Positions 25,991 to 34,388 of a stretch of 53,889 nucleotides of DNA are shown here, one piece after another. The notes under the pieces were generated by a model. It did not search any database. It was not told where the DNA came from and worked only from the letters and a program-made list of their open reading frames with translations. Within the stretch, counting starts at the first letter, position 1. Every line of letters begins with the position of its first letter. The translations under genes were made by a program, and so were the position numbers. The DNA is from Alphaproteobacteria bacterium (GTDB taxonomy: Bacteria; Pseudomonadota; Alphaproteobacteria; DSM-16000; Inquilinaceae), in assembly GCA_028284045.1 (NCBI GenBank), contig JANQSN010000004.1, forward strand, positions 1-53,889, given 5' to 3'.

Positions 25991-27319
25991 TCAGGACTTC
26001 CACGCCCACAGCTTGGCAAGCGCGGAGCCGACCGACAGCTCATGCCGTTCGCCGGTGTCGCGGCGCTTCAGCTCCACCACATGGTTCTGCAGGCCGCGCG
26101 GCCCGACGATCACCTGCCAGGGCAGGCCGATCAGGTCCATATTGGCGAATTTGGCGCCCGGCCGCTCCTCCCGGTCGTCGTAGAGCACCGACTGATGCGC
26201 TGCCTGGAGCTGGTTGTAGATGTCCAGGCAGGCACTGTCGCACGCCGCATCGCCGCTCTTCAGATTGATCAGGCCGATATCGAAGGGGGCCACCGCCTCC
26301 GGCCAGACGATGCCGGCGTCGTCGTGGCTCGCCTCGATGATCGCGCCCACCAGGCGCGACACGCCGATGCCGTAGCTGCCCATATGCACGGGCACGTCCT
26401 GGCCGTCTGCGGTGGTCACCCGCGCGCCCATCGGGTCGGAGTACTTGGTGCCGAAATAGAAGATGTGCCCGACCTCGATGCCGCGCCGGCGCACGCGGGC
26501 GTCTTCCGGGACCTCCGCCTCGAAGGCGGCCTGGTCGTGCTTGTCGTCGGTCCGGGCGTAGAGGCTGGTCCAGTAGCGCACCACCGGCTCCAGATCGCCG
26601 TCATAGTCGACGTCTTCGGCCAGCACGTCGTGCTCGACATAGTCGCGGTGGCAGAAGACCTCCGACTCGCCGGTGTCGGCGAGGATGATGAACTCGTGGC
26701 TGAGATTGCCGCCGATCGGCCCGGTCTCCGCCTCCATCGGAATGGCACGCAAGCCGAGGCGCGCGAAGGTCCGCAGATACGACACGAACATCTTATTGTA
26801 GGCGCGCTTTGCGCCGTCGAAATCCGCATCGAAGGAGTAGCTGTCCTTCATCAGGAACTCGCGGCCCCGCATGACGCCGAAGCGGGGGCGGACCTCGTCC
26901 CGGAACTTCCACTGGATGTGGTAGAGCAGCTTCGGCAGGTCGCGGTAGCTCTGGATGGCGCCGCGGAAGATGTCGGTGATCAGCTCCTCATTGGTCGGGC
27001 CGTAGAGCATGTCCCGCTCGTGGCGGTCGCGGATGCGCAGCATCTCGCGGCCATAGTCCTCGTAGCGGCCGCTCTCCTGCCACAGCTCGGCCGGCTGCAC
27101 GGTCGGCATCAGCAGTTCCTGGCAACCGGCCTTGTCCTGCTCGTCACGGACGATCGCCTCGATCCGCTTCAAGACCCGGAGACCCAGCGGCAACCAGGAA
27201 TAGATGCCGGCGCTGGCCTGACGGATCATGCCGGCGCGCAGCATGTAGCGGTGCGAGACGATCTGGGCCTCGGCCGGGGTTTCCTTCAGCGTCGGCAGGA
27301 AATAGCGGGAAAGGCGCAT
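25991..27319 (-). CDS. proS: Prolyl-tRNA synthetase, short alphaproteobacterial type (442 aa)
   Basis: This class II aminoacyl-tRNA synthetase charges tRNA-Pro. Visible parts are motif 1 ([18 protein letters not shown]), motif 2 ([20 protein letters not shown] followed by [12 protein letters not shown]), motif 3 ([16 protein letters not shown]) and the C-terminal anticodon-binding domain ([10 protein letters not shown]). At 442 residues it lacks the INS editing domain of the E. coli enzyme, as is normal in this class. It lies upstream of lolC on the same strand with a 163-base gap. Confidence 0.97.
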   Translation of the reverse strand: MRLSRYFLPTLKETPAEAQIVSHRYMLRAGMIRQASAGIYSWLPLGLRVLKRIEAIVRDEQDKAGCQELLMPTVQPAELWQESGRYEDYGREMLRIRDRHERDMLYGPTNEELITDIFRGAIQSYRDLPKLLYHIQWKFRDEVRPRFGVMRGREFLMKDSYSFDADFDGAKRAYNKMFVSYLRTFARLGLRAIPMEAETGPIGGNLSHEFIILADTGESEVFCHRDYVEHDVLAEDVDYDGDLEPVVRYWTSLYARTDDKHDQAAFEAEVPEDARVRRRGIEVGHIFYFGTKYSDPMGARVTTADGQDVPVHMGSYGIGVSRLVGAIIEASHDDAGIVWPEAVAPFDIGLINLKSGDAACDSACLDIYNQLQAAHQSVLYDDREERPGAKFANMDLIGLPWQVIVGPRGLQNHVVELKRRDTGERHELSVGSALAKLWAWKS

Positions 27320-27451
27320 CGTCGCGGGTTCGGCAGGCTCTTGGAGGGAAACGGCCGAGCGGAGGCGCGACCGCGCGCGGCGCCGATGCGCCGAAAGCCC
27401 CGCGACTGTAAAGAAGCGATCGGACGGTTGTCCACGCCCGCCGGGAAAGGT

Positions 27452-27868
27452 CTATGGCGTGTCGCCGCGGCATGCGGCGGCCAGCAGTACCGTCGTGCGG
27501 TCGTCGATCGGCCGGCCGTCGAGCCGCACCCGGCCCAGCGCGTCGACCGTCAGGTCGAAGAGCGGGATGTCGGCTGCGACCCCCGGGGGCAGGTCGATCC
27601 GCTCCCCAAGGTCCAGCGTCAGCGGCACCACCAGCGGCCGAAGCCAGGACCCGCCACCACTCCCCGGCAGGTCGGCCGGCGCCACGGCCCGCCCGCGCGC
27701 ATCGACACCCGGCCGGTAGGCGACGTCCGGCGCCGGCACATGCGCCACCAGGCGGCGGCAAGCCTCCTCCTGCAGGGCGACGCGGACCGTCGACGGCTCC
27801 GCGGCCGCCGGCGTGGCGGCGAGCAGGACCGTTGCGGCGATACCGTGGAAGAAAGAGAACGCTTTCAT
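27452..27868 (-). CDS. Exported protein of unknown function (138 aa)
   Basis: A standard signal peptide (MKAFSFFHGIAATVLLAATP, then AAAE) is followed by about 115 residues: EEACRRLVAHVPAPDVAYRP, a proline-rich middle and a C-terminal LFDLTVDALGRVRLDG. It contains two cysteines in the mature part. I do not recognise the family, although the PAPDVAYRPGVDARG segment recurs in small periplasmic proteins of this group as far as I recall. It is divergent from the permease gene at 27982 and upstream of proS on the same strand. Confidence 0.75.
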   Translation of the reverse strand: MKAFSFFHGIAATVLLAATPAAAEPSTVRVALQEEACRRLVAHVPAPDVAYRPGVDARGRAVAPADLPGSGGGSWLRPLVVPLTLDLGERIDLPPGVAADIPLFDLTVDALGRVRLDGRPIDDRTTVLLAAACRGDTP

Positions 27869-27879
27869 GGCCGAAGATC

Positions 27880-27908
27880 TTGAACCTTCATCGTCAATGT
27901 TCCATTAA
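27880..27908 (+). promoter_or_regulatory. Candidate sigma-70-type promoter for the purine permease gene
   Basis: TTGAAC (27880-27885) and CATTAA (27903-27908) are separated by 17 bases in the 113-base divergent intergenic region, about 75 bases before the permease ATG. The match to TTGACA/TATAAT is moderate. No purine riboswitch is visible between it and the start codon. Confidence 0.4.
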
Positions 27909-27981
27909 CGGTCCGTCCTTTCGGCACTGCAACATAGCTCTTGCCGGCGACAGTCCCCATCCCTTGTTCAGGAACCGCCTC

Positions 27982-29274
27982 ATGCTCGAGTCCTATTTCG
28001 GCCTGAAGGCCGCCGGCACGTCGGTCCGCACCGAGGTGATCGCCGGTCTGTCGACCTTCCTGACCATGGCCTACATCGTGCTGGTGAACCCGCTGATCCT
28101 GTCGGATGCGGGCATGGACCCCGGCGCGGTCTTCGTCGCGACCTGCGTCGCGGCGGCCATCGGCTCGCTGATCATGGGGCTCTATGCCAACTATCCCGTC
28201 GCGCTGGCGCCGGGCATGGGGCTGAACGCCTACTTCACCTACGGCGTCGTCCTCGGCATGGGCTACGAATGGCAGGTCGCCTTGGGGGCGGTCTTCATCT
28301 CCGGCGTGCTGTTCTTGATCTTGAGCGTGCTGCCAGTGCGCGAGGCGATCGTGAATGCCATTCCGCGGTCGTTGAAGATGGCGATCGCCGCCGGCATCGG
28401 CTTCTTCCTGGCGATCATCGGGCTGAAGAACGCCGGCATCGTCGTGGCCTCCGACGCGACGCTGGTCACGCTGGGCAGCCTGACCGCCTGGGAGCCTATC
28501 CTGGCCACCATCGGCTTCGTGGTGATGGTGGCGCTGGCGACGCTGCGCGTGCCGGGCGCGCTGATCATCGCCATTCTCGGGGTCGCCGCCCTCGGCATGG
28601 GCTTGGGGATCAGCGAGTTCGGCGGGATCGTGTCGATGCCGCCCGATCCGACGCCGACGCTGCTGCAGCTCGACATCGCCGGTGCGCTCAATATCGGCTT
28701 GATCACCATCGTCTTCGCCTTCCTGTTCGTCGACCTGTTCGACACCGCCGGCACGCTGGTCGGCGTGGCCGCCCGCGGCGGGCTGCTGGACAAGGACGGC
28801 CGCCTGCCGCGCCTCGGCCGCGCGCTGACCGCCGACAGCGTCGCCACGGTGGCCGGCTCCGCGCTGGGCACCTCGACCACCACCAGCTACATCGAGAGCG
28901 CCTCCGGCATCAGCGCCGGTGGGCGCACCGGGCTGACGGCGGTCGTCGTCGCGGTCTTGTTCCTGTGCGCGCTGTTCCTGTCGCCGCTGGCCACCAGCAT
29001 CCCCGCATACGCCACCGCACCGGCCCTGGTGTTCGTGGCCTGCCTGATGGCCCGCGGGATGGTCGATATCGATTGGGAGGACGTCAGCGAATATGCGCCG
29101 GCGGTGGTCACGGCGATCGCCATGCCGCTGACCTTCTCCATCGCCCATGGAATCGCTTTCGGCTTCATTACCTATGCCGCAGCGAAGATCTTGAGCGGAA
29201 GATTTGCCGAGGCGAAGCCGGCGGTGGTGATCCTGGCGGTTCTGTTTATCGCCAAGTTCGCCTATCTCGGGTAG
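27982..29274 (+). CDS. NCS2-family adenine/guanine/hypoxanthine permease, AzgA-like (430 aa)
   Basis: This inner-membrane purine importer has about 12-14 hydrophobic segments. Family signatures include RTEVIAGLSTFLTMAYIVLV at the start, YPVALAPGMGLNAYFTY, and FLFVDLFDTAGTLVGVAARG followed by the re-entrant GTSTTTSYIESASGI. The ATG at 27982 (MLESYFGLKAAGTSVRTE) follows AGGAA by eight bases and matches family starts; the open frame continues upstream through the divergent gene. It is the only plus-strand gene between recG-side genes and the window end in the core half, inserted between proS and tag. Confidence 0.92.
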   Translation: MLESYFGLKAAGTSVRTEVIAGLSTFLTMAYIVLVNPLILSDAGMDPGAVFVATCVAAAIGSLIMGLYANYPVALAPGMGLNAYFTYGVVLGMGYEWQVALGAVFISGVLFLILSVLPVREAIVNAIPRSLKMAIAAGIGFFLAIIGLKNAGIVVASDATLVTLGSLTAWEPILATIGFVVMVALATLRVPGALIIAILGVAALGMGLGISEFGGIVSMPPDPTPTLLQLDIAGALNIGLITIVFAFLFVDLFDTAGTLVGVAARGGLLDKDGRLPRLGRALTADSVATVAGSALGTSTTTSYIESASGISAGGRTGLTAVVVAVLFLCALFLSPLATSIPAYATAPALVFVACLMARGMVDIDWEDVSEYAPAVVTAIAMPLTFSIAHGIAFGFITYAAAKILSGRFAEAKPAVVILAVLFIAKFAYLG

Positions 29275-29426
29275 TCGCCCTGGGGTCCTGCGCCCCAAGC
29301 AAAACCCCGGCGTCGTTTCTGCGGTTCATGATGCAGTGCAATATCGCACGGCACAGTGCTTTTCGTGTCAATTGGCCGCAGTTTGGGGGTGACGCAGCGC
29401 GATTGGGCCTGTAGAGTACTCGGCAC

Positions 29427-29461
29427 AAAAAAAGAGCCACGCTCCGAATGGAGCGCGGCCC
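29427..29461 (-). terminator. Strong intrinsic terminator (minus strand)
   Basis: On the minus strand GGGCCGCGCTCC (29450-29461) pairs over 12 positions, with two G-U pairs, with GGAGCGTGGCTC (29434-29445) around the loop ATTC. It is followed at once by seven T (29427-29433). This is a textbook rho-independent terminator. The nearest upstream minus-strand gene is tag, which ends 256 bases earlier, so it more likely ends a separate small RNA. Confidence 0.85.
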
Positions 29462-29590
29462 AAGTTTAGGGAGGAATCGCCACCAGGCGTCGACCGAAGA
29501 TCTCCCGCAAGAGCGAGACACCGTCGGCCGCCTGTAAGACTGTGCAATAGCAGCATGGGAGGCAAGCCACTTTGCGCGGCTTGTCTTCTT
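29427..29590 (-). ncRNA. Candidate small regulatory RNA between tag and the purine permease
   Basis: The 442-base gap 29275-29716 holds no coding frame I can support. On the minus strand it shows in order: hairpin CAAGCC...GGCTTG (29563-29583); a single-stranded CCTCCC (29557-29562); a long imperfect hairpin closed by GGCG/CGCC (29486-29532); a second CCTCCC in TTCCTCCCTAAACTTGG (29469-29474); and the terminator at 29427-29461. Two exposed anti-Shine-Dalgarno-like CCUCCC motifs plus a terminator are typical of trans-acting alphaproteobacterial sRNAs. The 5' end is a guess. It could instead be an extended 3' UTR of tag. Confidence 0.5.
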
Positions 29591-29716
29591 TTTTGCCTAT
29601 TTTCCGACACAGTTGCACAAGAATTGGTCAATTGGGCGATCTAAGCGCAGGCGCTGATCGTTCGGTGTGCAGATCGGGGCCGCGACGGCGCCTCACCACT
29701 CCCCTGAAGGCTCTGT

Positions 29717-30253
29717 TCAGCGACTCTCCGCGCCGCGCAGCGCCGCCAGCTTGGCATGGACCGGACACCATGGTTCATGCGCCCCGGGCAGGTAGCCCAG
29801 GCTCATCAGGAACTCGCCGGTGATCTCGCCGCCGGTGAAGACGAAGGTCTTGCGGAACAGTGCCACCCAGGCCGCCTTGTCGCGCGGATGATGGGCATCC
29901 AGCCAAGCGGCAAATCCGCCATGGCTGTCCCGGAAGCCGCGGATGCGCCGCGCATTCTCGATCGCCGCGTCGATCTTTCGGCGATTGCGGATGATCGCAG
30001 CGTCGGCCAGTAGGCGCTGACGGTCGGCATCCCCATAGTCGGCCACCCGGTCGACCACGAAGCCGTCATAGGCCCGCCGGAAGCCCTCGCGCTTCTTCAG
30101 GATGGTCAGCCAGGACAGGCCGGCCTGGTTGATCTCCAGCACCAGACGCTCGAACAACACCGTCTCGTCGGCGCTGGGGAAACCGTATTCGGTGTCGTGA
30201 TAGGCGGCGTGTAGCGGATGATCCGGCGCCGCCTCGCAATAGCTGGCGGCCAT
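29717..30253 (-). CDS. tag: DNA-3-methyladenine glycosylase I (178 aa)
   Basis: Tag excises 3-methyladenine from alkylated DNA. The zinc-binding set of the family is present: Cys6 (SYCEAAP), His19 in YHDTEYGFP, and His159/Cys163 in GAHEPWCPVH with the H-x3-C spacing of E. coli Tag. The core LFERLVLEINQAGLSWLTIL and VFTGGEITGEFLMSLGYLPG also fit. Its start is directly adjacent to the stop of the DUF1467 gene, so it is probably the last gene of that operon. Confidence 0.95.
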   Translation of the reverse strand: MAASYCEAAPDHPLHAAYHDTEYGFPSADETVLFERLVLEINQAGLSWLTILKKREGFRRAYDGFVVDRVADYGDADRQRLLADAAIIRNRRKIDAAIENARRIRGFRDSHGGFAAWLDAHHPRDKAAWVALFRKTFVFTGGEITGEFLMSLGYLPGAHEPWCPVHAKLAALRGAESR

Positions 30254-30502
30254 CTAAAGATCACGGGCCAGGTCGTGGAAAGACAGGATATCGGCCTGGA
30301 TCAGCCCGAAGATCACCAACCACACGACGGCGCTGACCAGCGTCGTCATGGCGAATTTCCGGACGATGCGCGGATTGGCCGGCGCGCCGTCGGCATGCTC
30401 CGGCGGCCGCTCGTCAGGCTGACGAACGCCGATCGGCAGCACCATGAACAGCACCGTCCACCAGGTGATGATGAAGACGACGATGCCGCTGAACCAGTCC
30501 AT
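30254..30502 (-). CDS. DUF1467 small membrane protein (82 aa)
   Basis: Two transmembrane helices (about 5-24, FSGIVVFIITWWTVLFMVLP, and about 55-74, TTLVSAVVWLVIFGLIQADI) flank a short acidic loop containing GVRQPDE. This matches the DUF1467 family that follows mce in many alphaproteobacteria. The role is unknown. It sits between mce and tag, all in one direction, with tag starting at the base after its stop. Confidence 0.88.
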   Translation of the reverse strand: MDWFSGIVVFIITWWTVLFMVLPIGVRQPDERPPEHADGAPANPRIVRKFAMTTLVSAVVWLVIFGLIQADILSFHDLARDL

Positions 30503-30553
30503 GGCCGGTGTCGCGGCCGCCCATACCGGCGGCCGCGTCCCCGAACCGGCGCG

Positions 30554-30970
30554 TCACGCCGCGGACGGCACCTGCTCCAGCTCCACCAGCGTGCCGCAGA
30601 AGTCCTTCGGGTGCAGGAACAGCACCGGGTTCTTGTGCGCGCCCAGCTTCGGCTCGCCATCGCCCAGCACGCGCATGCCTTCCGACTTCAGCCGGTCGCG
30701 CGCCTCGTAGATGTTCTCCACCTCGTAGCAGACATGGTGGATGCCGCCGCCCGGGTTCTTGTCCAGAAAGCCCTGGATCGGCGAGTGGTCGCCCAGCGGG
30801 TACAGCAGCTCGACCTTGGTGTTGGGCAACTCGATGAAGATCACGGTGACGCCGTGTTCCGCCTCGTCCTGCGGCTCGGACACCTTGGCGCCGAGCACAT
30901 TGCGGTAGACCGCGGCGGAGGCTTCGAGGTCGGGCACGGCGATGGCAACGTGGTTGAGCTTGCCGATCAT
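30554..30970 (-). CDS. mce: Methylmalonyl-CoA epimerase (138 aa)
   Basis: This VOC-fold enzyme interconverts (2R)- and (2S)-methylmalonyl-CoA in propionyl-CoA metabolism. Features: NHVAIAVPDLEASAAVYRN at the start (first metal His), GVTVIFIELPNTKVELLYPL with the Glu ligand, GGGIHHVCYEVENI with the second His, and VLFLHPKDFCGTLVELEQV with the last Glu. Length is standard. It belongs to the conserved rnj-mce-DUF1467 series. Confidence 0.95.
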   Translation of the reverse strand: MIGKLNHVAIAVPDLEASAAVYRNVLGAKVSEPQDEAEHGVTVIFIELPNTKVELLYPLGDHSPIQGFLDKNPGGGIHHVCYEVENIYEARDRLKSEGMRVLGDGEPKLGAHKNPVLFLHPKDFCGTLVELEQVPSAA

Positions 30971-31098
30971 GGTGACTTCCTGGCTCCTGTCGTGATGGGG
31001 GAAGGCCGAACGCCGGACCGGAACGATACCGCAATCGGCAGGGCGCGAGTATCGCCAATCTTTCGCTCATCGCCGGCGTAATCGCCGCGGCTGCCCCC

Positions 31099-32757
31099 TT
31101 AGACTCTCACCACCCGGACCTCGACCACCGGTTTCTTGCCCGTCAGCGCGCGCAGGCTACGCCGGGCGGCCTGGCGGCCCGTCTCCGCGACCTCGCCGTC
31201 GTCGCGCCGGCGGGGGCGCGGCAGATCGGCAACGGCATCCTCGATCGCCTCGGCCACCCGGCCGGTCATCTCCGCCACCACGTCCGCATCGGCGATGCCC
31301 AGCATCACCACCTGCGGCTCGGCGATCAGGCGGCCCGTGCCGTCGAGCACCAGCGTCACCGTCGCCGCGCCGTTGAAGCTGATCCGGTGGCGGTCGCGCA
31401 CCGTGCCGTCGTCGAGCCGGATCAGCCGATGGCCGTCGAGGCCGAGCCGGCCCACCGGCACCTCCCCCACCACCCGCGCCGGCCCGGGCGCCAGCGCCAC
31501 CATCTCGCCGTCGGTCGGGATCAGGGTGTTGGGCACCTGGCAGTCGGCGGCCAGGGTGGCCTGCGCCTCCTGCCGCCGCCGGTCGCCATGCACCGGGATC
31601 ACCAGGCCCGGGCGCAACCATTGGTACAGGCTGGCCAGCTCCCCGCGCGCCGGATGGCCGGAGACATGCACCGGCGCATCGTCGGCGGTGACGACCCGCA
31701 CGCCCAGGCGGGCCAAGGCGTTGTGGACGCGCTGGATCGCTTTCTCGTTGCCGGGGATCTCGCGGGCGGAATAGATCGCCACATCACCGGGTTCCAGGAC
31801 GATGTTGGGATGCGCCCCGAAGGCGATCCGGGTCATCGCGGCGCGCGGCTCCCCCTGGCTGCCGGTGCAGATCAGCACCACCTTGTCGCGCGGCAACCAC
31901 GCCGCCTCGTCCTCCGACAGAAAGGCCAAGTCGGGGTCGGCGTGGCCGGTCTGCATCGCCGCCTCGCGCACCCGCCACAGCGACCGGCCGACCAGCGCCA
32001 CCGCCCGGTCGGCCGCCCGGGCGGCCCGGGCGATGCTCAAGACCCGGCCCCAATTGGTGGCGAAGCAGGTCACCGCGACGCGGTGGGGCTGACGGGCGAT
32101 GAGATCGCGCAGGCCCTCTGCGGCCGTGCTCTCCGACGGGGTGAACCCCTCCTCCAACGCGTTGGTACTGTCGCAGATGAGGGCCAGCACCCCCTCTTCC
32201 CCCAGCGCGCGCAAGGCCGCCTCGTCGGTTCGGGGGCCTAGCACGGGGTCCGGGTCGATCCGCCAGTCGCCGCTGTGGACCAAGGTGCCGTAACGGGTGG
32301 TCAGCGCCAGCGCCTGGGCTTCCGGGATCGAGTGGGCGACCTGGACGAAGCGCACCCGGAACGGGCCGATCGCCGCCTCGCCGCCGGGCGGCACCTCGTG
32401 CAGCGGCACCTGGCGGTCCAGGCCGCTGTCGCGCAGCTTCAGGCGCAGGAAGGCCGCGGTGAACGGGCTGGCATAGACCGGGCAGTCGAGATCCGGCCAG
32501 AGATGCTGGATTGCCCCGAGATGGTCCTCGTGCCCATGGGTCAGCACGATGCCCAGCAGGGCGTCGCGCCGCTCGGCGATGAAGTCGATCACCGGCATCT
32601 GCACGTCGATCCCCGGCGTCGTCTCGTCGCCGAAGGCAACGCCGCAATCGACCATCAGCCAGTGACCGTCCAGCCCATAGAGATAGAGGTTCATGCCGAT
32701 TTCGTCGCTGCCGCCCAGCGCGACGAACCGCAATCCCGCGTCCTGCGGTCTAACCAT
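31099..32757 (-). CDS. rnj: Ribonuclease J (552 aa)
   Basis: RNase J is a metallo-beta-lactamase/beta-CASP enzyme with 5'-3' exo- and endoribonuclease activity that processes rRNA and degrades mRNA. The zinc motif VLTHGHEDHLGA gives His74, His76, Asp78 and His79. Further hallmarks are YASPFTAAFLRLKL, LVHSGDWRIDP, DSTNALEEGFTPSES and CTGSQGEPRAAM, then PVHVSGHPARGEL and IPVHGDRRR. Its start overlaps the end of coaX by 8 bases, so the two are likely translationally coupled. Confidence 0.95.
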   Translation of the reverse strand: MVRPQDAGLRFVALGGSDEIGMNLYLYGLDGHWLMVDCGVAFGDETTPGIDVQMPVIDFIAERRDALLGIVLTHGHEDHLGAIQHLWPDLDCPVYASPFTAAFLRLKLRDSGLDRQVPLHEVPPGGEAAIGPFRVRFVQVAHSIPEAQALALTTRYGTLVHSGDWRIDPDPVLGPRTDEAALRALGEEGVLALICDSTNALEEGFTPSESTAAEGLRDLIARQPHRVAVTCFATNWGRVLSIARAARAADRAVALVGRSLWRVREAAMQTGHADPDLAFLSEDEAAWLPRDKVVLICTGSQGEPRAAMTRIAFGAHPNIVLEPGDVAIYSAREIPGNEKAIQRVHNALARLGVRVVTADDAPVHVSGHPARGELASLYQWLRPGLVIPVHGDRRRQEAQATLAADCQVPNTLIPTDGEMVALAPGPARVVGEVPVGRLGLDGHRLIRLDDGTVRDRHRISFNGAATVTLVLDGTGRLIAEPQVVMLGIADADVVAEMTGRVAEAIEDAVADLPRPRRRDDGEVAETGRQAARRSLRALTGKKPVVEVRVVRV

Positions 32758-33556
32758 GGGCCTCTCGGTGATTCGGAAACGGGTAGGACGGCCCCCAATG
32801 GCGCCGGGCGACCGCCAGCAGGCCGCGCATGGTCAGATCGCTGTCATAGTGGTCGATCGCCGGCGTCGCCTTGGCGAACAGGACGCCCAGGCCCCCGGTG
32901 GCGATCACCGTCATGGGCCGTGCCATCTCGTCCTTCACGCGGGCGACCAGACCCTCGATCAGGCTGACATAGCCCCAGAAGATGCCGGACTGCATGCCGG
33001 CGACGGTGCCCTTGCCGACGACGCGCTCGGGCCGGGCGATGTCGACCTTCGGCAGCATGGCCGCAGCCCGGTGCAGCGCCTCCAGCGACGGATGCGGGCC
33101 GGGCGCGATGATGCCGCCGCAATAGGCGCCGTCCTCGTCGACGATGTCGAAGGTGGTGGCGGTGCCGATATCGATGATGATCAGGTCGCCGCCATAGGTC
33201 TCGAAGCCGGCGAGCGTGTTGATCAGGCGGTCGGCGCCGGCCTCCTGCGGGTTGGTGATCCTGACTTCGACGCCGAGATCGATCTTCGTGGAGACCACCA
33301 GCGGGTCGCAACCGATATGCTTGCGGCACAGCCAGCCGAGATTGAAGGTGGCGGGCGGCACGACGCTGGCCAGCACCACGCGGCGCACCTCGTTCAGCCG
33401 GACGCCGTTCATCGCCAGCATGTTGGTCAGCCACATGGCGTATTCGTCGGCGGTGCGCTGGCCGTCGGTGGAGATCCGCCAGGTGCCCCGGTGCCCCGCC
33501 CCGTCATAGAGCGCGATGGTCGTGTTGGTGTTGCCGACGTCGATGGCCAACAGCAT
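32750..33556 (-). CDS. coaX: Type III pantothenate kinase (268 aa)
   Basis: CoaX catalyses the first step of coenzyme A synthesis and belongs to the ASKHA fold. The phosphate-binding loop MLLAIDVGNTNTTIALYDG opens the protein. Asp in GADRLINTLAGF and IIDIGTATTFDIVD form the active site, and VIATGGLGVLFAKATP is the adenosine region. The ATG at 33556 was chosen because it gives the canonical start and lies one base after the birA stop; the open frame upstream runs through birA. The downstream rnj start overlaps by 8 bases. Confidence 0.96.
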   Translation of the reverse strand: MLLAIDVGNTNTTIALYDGAGHRGTWRISTDGQRTADEYAMWLTNMLAMNGVRLNEVRRVVLASVVPPATFNLGWLCRKHIGCDPLVVSTKIDLGVEVRITNPQEAGADRLINTLAGFETYGGDLIIIDIGTATTFDIVDEDGAYCGGIIAPGPHPSLEALHRAAAMLPKVDIARPERVVGKGTVAGMQSGIFWGYVSLIEGLVARVKDEMARPMTVIATGGLGVLFAKATPAIDHYDSDLTMRGLLAVARRHWGPSYPFPNHREAHG

Positions 33557-33557
33557 G

Positions 33558-34388
33558 TCAGTCGCCTTCGAAGAAGACGTCGGCCGCGCTGATGGTGCGG
33601 GTCGCCCCATCGTCCAGCGCCAGCAGCAGGTGGCCGTCGCCATCCAGCCCCTGGAAGCGGCCGGTCAGCGTCTCGCTCGGCAGGCGGGCGGTGATCCGGT
33701 CGCCGAGATGCGCCGCACGGCGCAGCCAGGCGGAGCGGATCGGCGGGAACCCCTGCGACTGCCAGGCCTCCAGGCGTCGGTCGAGCGTCGCGACATAGGC
33801 GGTGAGCAGGTCGGCCACACCGGGGGGATCGTCCAGGGCCGCGGCCAGCGACGTCGTCGCATAGTCCGCCCGGTCGGGGTGCGAGGCGACGTTGACGCCG
33901 GTGCCGATCGCCACCCAACCCGGCTGGTCGAGCATCGCACCGCCGCCCTCCAGCAGGATGCCGGCGATCTTGGCACCACCGACCAGCACATCGTTCGGCC
34001 ATTTCAAGGTGATCGGCGGCAGGCCCGGCCGATCGGCCAGGGTGTCGGCGAGCGCGACGGCGGCGACGAAGGTCGCCTCCCCCAGACGCGGCGCGGGCAC
34101 GGCCGGCCGCACCAGGACGGAACAGTAGAGGTTGCCGGCCGGCGATTCCCAGCCATGGCCCAGCCGGCCGCGGCCGGCGCGCTGCACGCCGGTCCAGATC
34201 ACCAGCCCGCCGGCCGCACCGGCTTCCGCCGCCTCCCGGGCGACGTCGTTGGTGCTGCCCACGGAGGCCAAGGCCTCCAGGCGCCAGCCGGACGGCAGCG
34301 CCGCGGCGACCCGGGCCACCGTCGCCGGGTCATCCGGACCACCGTCCTGCCGGTCCGCCGTGGCCGCCGGCGGCACACCGTGCGTCAT
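33558..34388 (-). CDS. birA: Biotin-[acetyl-CoA-carboxylase] ligase, monofunctional (276 aa)
   Basis: BirA activates biotin and attaches it to carboxyl-carrier proteins. It shows [31 protein letters not shown] (biotinyl-AMP loop, about 70-83), [19 protein letters not shown] with the adenylation Lys140, and a C-terminal SH3-like region. There is no N-terminal winged helix, so it should not repress biotin genes. The ATG at 34388 overlaps the nuoN stop by four bases (ATGA type), tying it to the nuo operon; the frame remains open upstream through nuoN. Confidence 0.94.
   Translation of the reverse strand: MTHGVPPAATADRQDGGPDDPATVARVAAALPSGWRLEALASVGSTNDVAREAAEAGAAGGLVIWTGVQRAGRGRLGHGWESPAGNLYCSVLVRPAVPAPRLGEATFVAAVALADTLADRPGLPPITLKWPNDVLVGGAKIAGILLEGGGAMLDQPGWVAIGTGVNVASHPDRADYATTSLAAALDDPPGVADLLTAYVATLDRRLEAWQSQGFPPIRSAWLRRAAHLGDRITARLPSETLTGRFQGLDGDGHLLLALDDGATRTISAADVFFEGD

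Noticed and set aside
29427..29716. 6S RNA in the tag-permease gap
   Set aside because: The long rod with an open central bubble typical of 6S RNA is not formed; the CCUCCC motifs and terminal hairpin fit a different kind of sRNA better.
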